A stretch of DNA of 64,000 nucleotides from Eleginops maclovinus. Its lineage: Eukaryota > Chordata > Actinopteri > Perciformes > Eleginopidae. Below, piece after piece: positions 61,301-64,000 of this stretch. Location of the stretch: the NCBI RefSeq assembly GCF_036324505.1, contig NC_086370.1:2557953-2621952 (forward strand), written 5' to 3'. Numbering within the stretch: the stretch's first letter is position 1; the number at the start of each line of letters is the position of its first letter. The notes beneath the pieces are model-generated. The model did not search any database, had not been told where the DNA came from, and was given only the letters and a program-made list of their open reading frames with translations. Position numbers and translations under genes: made by a program.

Positions 61301-63179
61301 AGTTGGGAGCCAGTGGTGACTTTCCAACACATCAGCCTGTGAACCACAACGTCACTGAACCACAAACCCGCACCAGAGTTCTGCTTTTACACGTCCCGAT
61401 CGGACCAAAAAAAATATGGAGTGAGCTGGTAGCTGGAGAGGTGCCAGTTCTCCTCCTAGGCCACTGCCGAGGTGCCCTTGAGCAAGGCACCTAACCTCTA
61501 TCTGCTCCCTTGGCGCCGGGTACCTGGCTGCCTCTCTGCTCTGCCACCTCTCCTCTGCATGTGGTTGTGTGTGCATGTATTTCCTCTGTGTTTGTGCATG
61601 TATATCCTCTGTGTGTTTAATGTGTGTCAACACAACAGAGTAGAGAAAGCAATTTCCCTGTAAGGGATTAATAAAAGTATGTCTTCTTCTTCTTCTTCTC
61701 TCGGCAAGAGCAACTCGTCTCTTTTCTAGTGGCCTCAGCACTCTCTCTCTCTCTGTTCTGCAGTCTGGAAGCAGATGTACCTTTGACAGAGCTTGTCTGC
61801 AGTGCCATCTCTGCTAATGCACTGTACTAAAGTTATGTGCATGCAATATTTTGTTTTTGTTTCAACTGACATGAGAATAGCTGTTCCACCTTAAAGGCCA
61901 GCCTATCAGAGCTTGAGCCTGTGTTTGCCAACTTCGATGCTAACAATTCATCTATCTGTGTCCCTTTCCCTCCCTCTGATCCCCACATTCTGCTTTCAAT
62001 GAGATGTGGCTTTGTTAGAGCTTGCTTTAAAGCATGCAGTTAGCATTTACTGCTAATGTTATATGCATGCAGCAGCTAGACTTCACAACAATAGAGCGCC
62101 TCGGCGATGACGTATCTTTGTAGGCTGACCCGGAAATAAGCTGCGCATGGGTTCCTTCGACAAAAAAGCTATGTGATTTCTCCATAGGCTTTTGGAATAT
62201 GCTTATGTATTTAATGTCGTAGAACAAAATGTGACCCGTCTCTTAAATTTGTGTCAACCACAGACCTTTCGAGTTATTTTCCAAAATCCTACGGAGAAAT
62301 CCCACTGACTCTGAGACGAGGGAACCGGAAGTTGTACAATGCTAACTTACTTCCGGGTTTTAGGACTCGTTCCTGCGGCACTCTATAGGGGCAAAGAGCA
62401 GCAACATACACCTTTAACATGTGTAAATCATCTTCAGTATCTGATTGTAGGGGGTGAATAGTTCTGCAGAGAAAACACCCTCTTTAAGGTAAGACAGCTC
62501 CAACCCATATTGAGTGTTTATGACTGATGAATAAAATGTGTGATCAGTTTGACTTAGTTCCAGTTTGGGACTTGGGGACAACCTCTGATGAGGAGAGAAG
62601 CAGACCCGATGGCTTTACTTGTGAGGTTGCAGACAATAATATGCATGTGTCATGTTCCATCCATACTCGTATGTACAATAAAGGTTAATACTCACTCTCT
62701 GCGCGCCTTTTCCACCTCTCGCTTTGACGGCAGATTGCGTCCATCGAACACCAGAACTGGTTTGACTCCGAAGTTCAACAGCATGTCCACAAATTTCATG
62801 CAGTACCACACATACCTAGAATTGGATGGATTCAAATTATAATATCAGGTTTAAACATTGAACCATTAAAACGATATTACCCATTAATAGAATAAAGAAG
62901 TAAATAGATAATATAGAAAAATAAAAGAATTGGGTATCAACAGACCCACTAAAGAAAATATTTACCCACCTATTAACACCTTCTGTTTTATTTCAGCTAG
63001 AATAATAAAAATGCTTACTGGTCCGTTGGTTCTCCTTTAGCGAGCTTCTCAGCACATGAGAATGCTCCTTTGTGCAGCCAGCAGTACGTGTCCACAGCCA
63101 CGGTCTGGCCTTTGTATTTTTTCACGCTGATGGGCTCTCCAGCATCTTTGATGAACTGCAGCAGGCCAGAGATTCCCAT
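52323..63179 (-). CDS. exo1: Exonuclease 1 (EXO1)
   Basis: Twelve coding exons on the minus strand: 63179-63019, 62815-62696, 60167-60044, 58840-58703, 56739-56527, 55188-55001, 54848-54746, 54670-54457, 54166-53980, 53445-52905, 52731-52645 and 52517-52323. All phases agree; the product is 756 aa (human 846). EXO1 is a 5'-3' exonuclease and flap nuclease of the FEN1/XPG family acting in mismatch repair, end resection and meiosis. The nuclease core aligns with human without indels to residue 225, and the metal-binding acids are present: D30, D78 (VFDG), E150 and D152 (YEADAQ), D171 and D173 (TEDSD), D225 (GCDYL). The helical clamp region has [18 protein letters not shown]. The tail keeps [26 protein letters not shown] and the C-terminal LWKNFSFKK. 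The donor of exon 6 (GTATCC) is weak. Two introns carry transposon sequence. Confidence 0.95.
53560..53990 (-). repeat. Dispersed repeat R4, copy 3, in an exo1 intron
   Basis: TTTTTGGGCATGTAAATGGTC, GCAAAGACTAAAATCC and CCAGAGGGAGTTTCTGTC are the reverse complement of the first half of the 42005 copy. The right boundary is unclear and approaches exon 9. Confidence 0.6.
55202..56520. other. exo1 intron 5
   Basis: No exons. The segment around 55900-56100, with CCCATTCATTCCTATGGGG, looks like a generic fish repeat, but no second copy was found in this window. Confidence 0.45.
57330..58199. mobile_element. Complete hAT-type non-autonomous element in exo1 intron 4
   Basis: 870 bp with inverted ends TAGGGATGCACCGAT and ATTGGTGCATCCCTA. 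A perfect 8-bp duplication TACAAAAG lies at 57322-57329 and 58200-58207. Subterminal CCGATG-rich motifs occur at both ends (GCCGATGTTAAG; CATCGGCCGATG). No transposase motif in its short ORFs. Confidence 0.93.
58850..60040. other. exo1 intron 3
   Basis: Intronic, nothing recognised beyond AT-rich sequence. Confidence 0.45.
60795..60811. repeat. Poly-G run
   Basis: About 14 consecutive G residues in exo1 intron 2, bounded by TTTGC and TTGTT. Potential quadruplex or replication-slippage site, similar in length to those at 25308 and 39181. Confidence 0.85.
61425..61690 (+). repeat. Retroposon tail repeat R3, copy 2, with (CTT)n
   Basis: Shares GAGCAAGGCACC and GGGATTAATAAAAGTA with 35665-35830. 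Ends in (TTC)n at about 61682-61700, the simple-repeat tail of a retroposed insertion. In exo1 intron 2. Confidence 0.65.
62139..62240. repeat. Dispersed repeat R1, copy 2
   Basis: Matches 4113-4240 across AAGCTGCGCATGGGTTCC, GACAAAAAAGC and TCCATAGGCTTTTGGAAT. It may extend to about 62380, where CCGGAAGT motifs face the CCGGAAAT at 62130. In exo1 intron 2. Confidence 0.6.
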
Positions 63180-64000
63180 TGTCAGCTGGTGATTTCAGCC
63201 ACGCTGATTCTGAAACTGTAGAACAATCAGAAATACTGATAGAACAAATGTTCAAACTTTAGGAGAGATATATTCATGACACCAAACAGCTGCATACAGG
63301 AGTATCCACACATGGTAAGTATGTTGACATTGTAGATTTGCTGCTTAATGTTGATGGCCATTTAGGCCCTTGGGTGACCTTTGCTATCCATCACTTCAGA
63401 TTTAGGAGTGGACGTCTCAGTTGAAAGATGATAGGAAATAATGGAGAGAGTGACATGCAACAAAGGCTCAGACCAAAGTAGAGAAGTTGTGGTTCACCTC
63501 GTCATAACCACTTGGTCTTTCCCTGGACTGAATGTAATTTAATATAATTGCTACTTGAAGTCAATTTTCATGTTTTAGTCTTCTCTAAGACTGTTAATGC
63601 CATAACATTTCTATTATTGTGGTCAATAAATCTCACGTGGTCCTGTAATTTATTGAGGAACTATGTTTGATAATTGATTATTTACATACAGAGGCACAAT
63701 CTGTAGTGGCATTACAACACTGGAACTTGTTTTCAACCCCTCCCAAATCAATAGCCAGGTTAATAATCGATTGAATTTATTTTGTATGGAATTACGTCAA
63801 CTAAATATATAATACTCATATTCTGGTGCTGTTAAATATGTCAGTTTGGAAAAGCCATGTGTAAACACTACTACTTTTAAACAACTCCATTCTGTATCTA
63901 TAATGTATTTGAATAGTTGTCAATGCTTAAGGTTTTAACCCCCACAATGTCTCATTTGCTCTTTATTCTGAGCAATTACAGAGGTCCCAACAGATATCAT
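63180..64000. other. exo1 5' flank
   Basis: Upstream of the exo1 ATG. The initiator context is GACAATGGG. There is no further coding sequence; AT-rich with no obvious promoter element. Confidence 0.4.

Noticed and set aside
63049..63255. 68-aa minus-strand ORF over exo1 exon 1
   Set aside because: Wrong frame of the exon; the true frame starts MGISGLLQF at 63179.

Overview
The window looks like nuclear DNA of a ray-finned (teleost, probably spiny-rayed) fish. Four genes are split by GT-AG introns, vertebrate orthologues are recognisable, and the space between exons is filled with Tc1/mariner, hAT-like and LINE sequences, long (TG)n arrays and L2/CR1-type retroposon tails. No prokaryotic, viral or CRISPR features were seen.

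Layout. (1) 1-8349: first coding exon of pdzd8 (minus strand, 7478-8349). The sequence to its left is read as intron 1 and carries an almost complete Tc1 element (439-2040), two small palindromic-end MITEs and a hAT element with a BED-finger exon (2924-3939). (2) 8350-16311: intergenic. It holds a 5'-truncated LINE whose coding region has been amplified into a ~30-unit minisatellite (about 11436-12398), a second decayed LINE, and a three-level transposon nest (14286-16020) ending 292 bp before the edaradd start codon. (3) 16312-28817: edaradd on the plus strand, six coding exons, 214 aa, death-domain adaptor of the ectodysplasin pathway. (4) 30469-34808: a compact AHNAK/periaxin-family gene on the minus strand (PDZ domain in two exons plus one 3.5-kb repeat exon, 1264 aa), convergent with edaradd. 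(5) About 36.9-52.3 kb: gene-poor, with LINE fragments and other repeats and one weak candidate for a small spliced gene. (6) 52323-63179: exo1 on the minus strand, 12 coding exons, 756 aa, all FEN1-family catalytic acidic residues present, with a complete non-autonomous hAT element in one intron.

The genes do not form a pathway: PDZD8 is an ER membrane-contact lipid-transfer protein, EDARADD a signalling adaptor, the AHNAK-like protein a membrane/cytoskeletal scaffold, and EXO1 a DNA-repair nuclease. All exon models were built by hand from splice signals and reading-frame continuity. Repeat family names are by recognition, without a database search.
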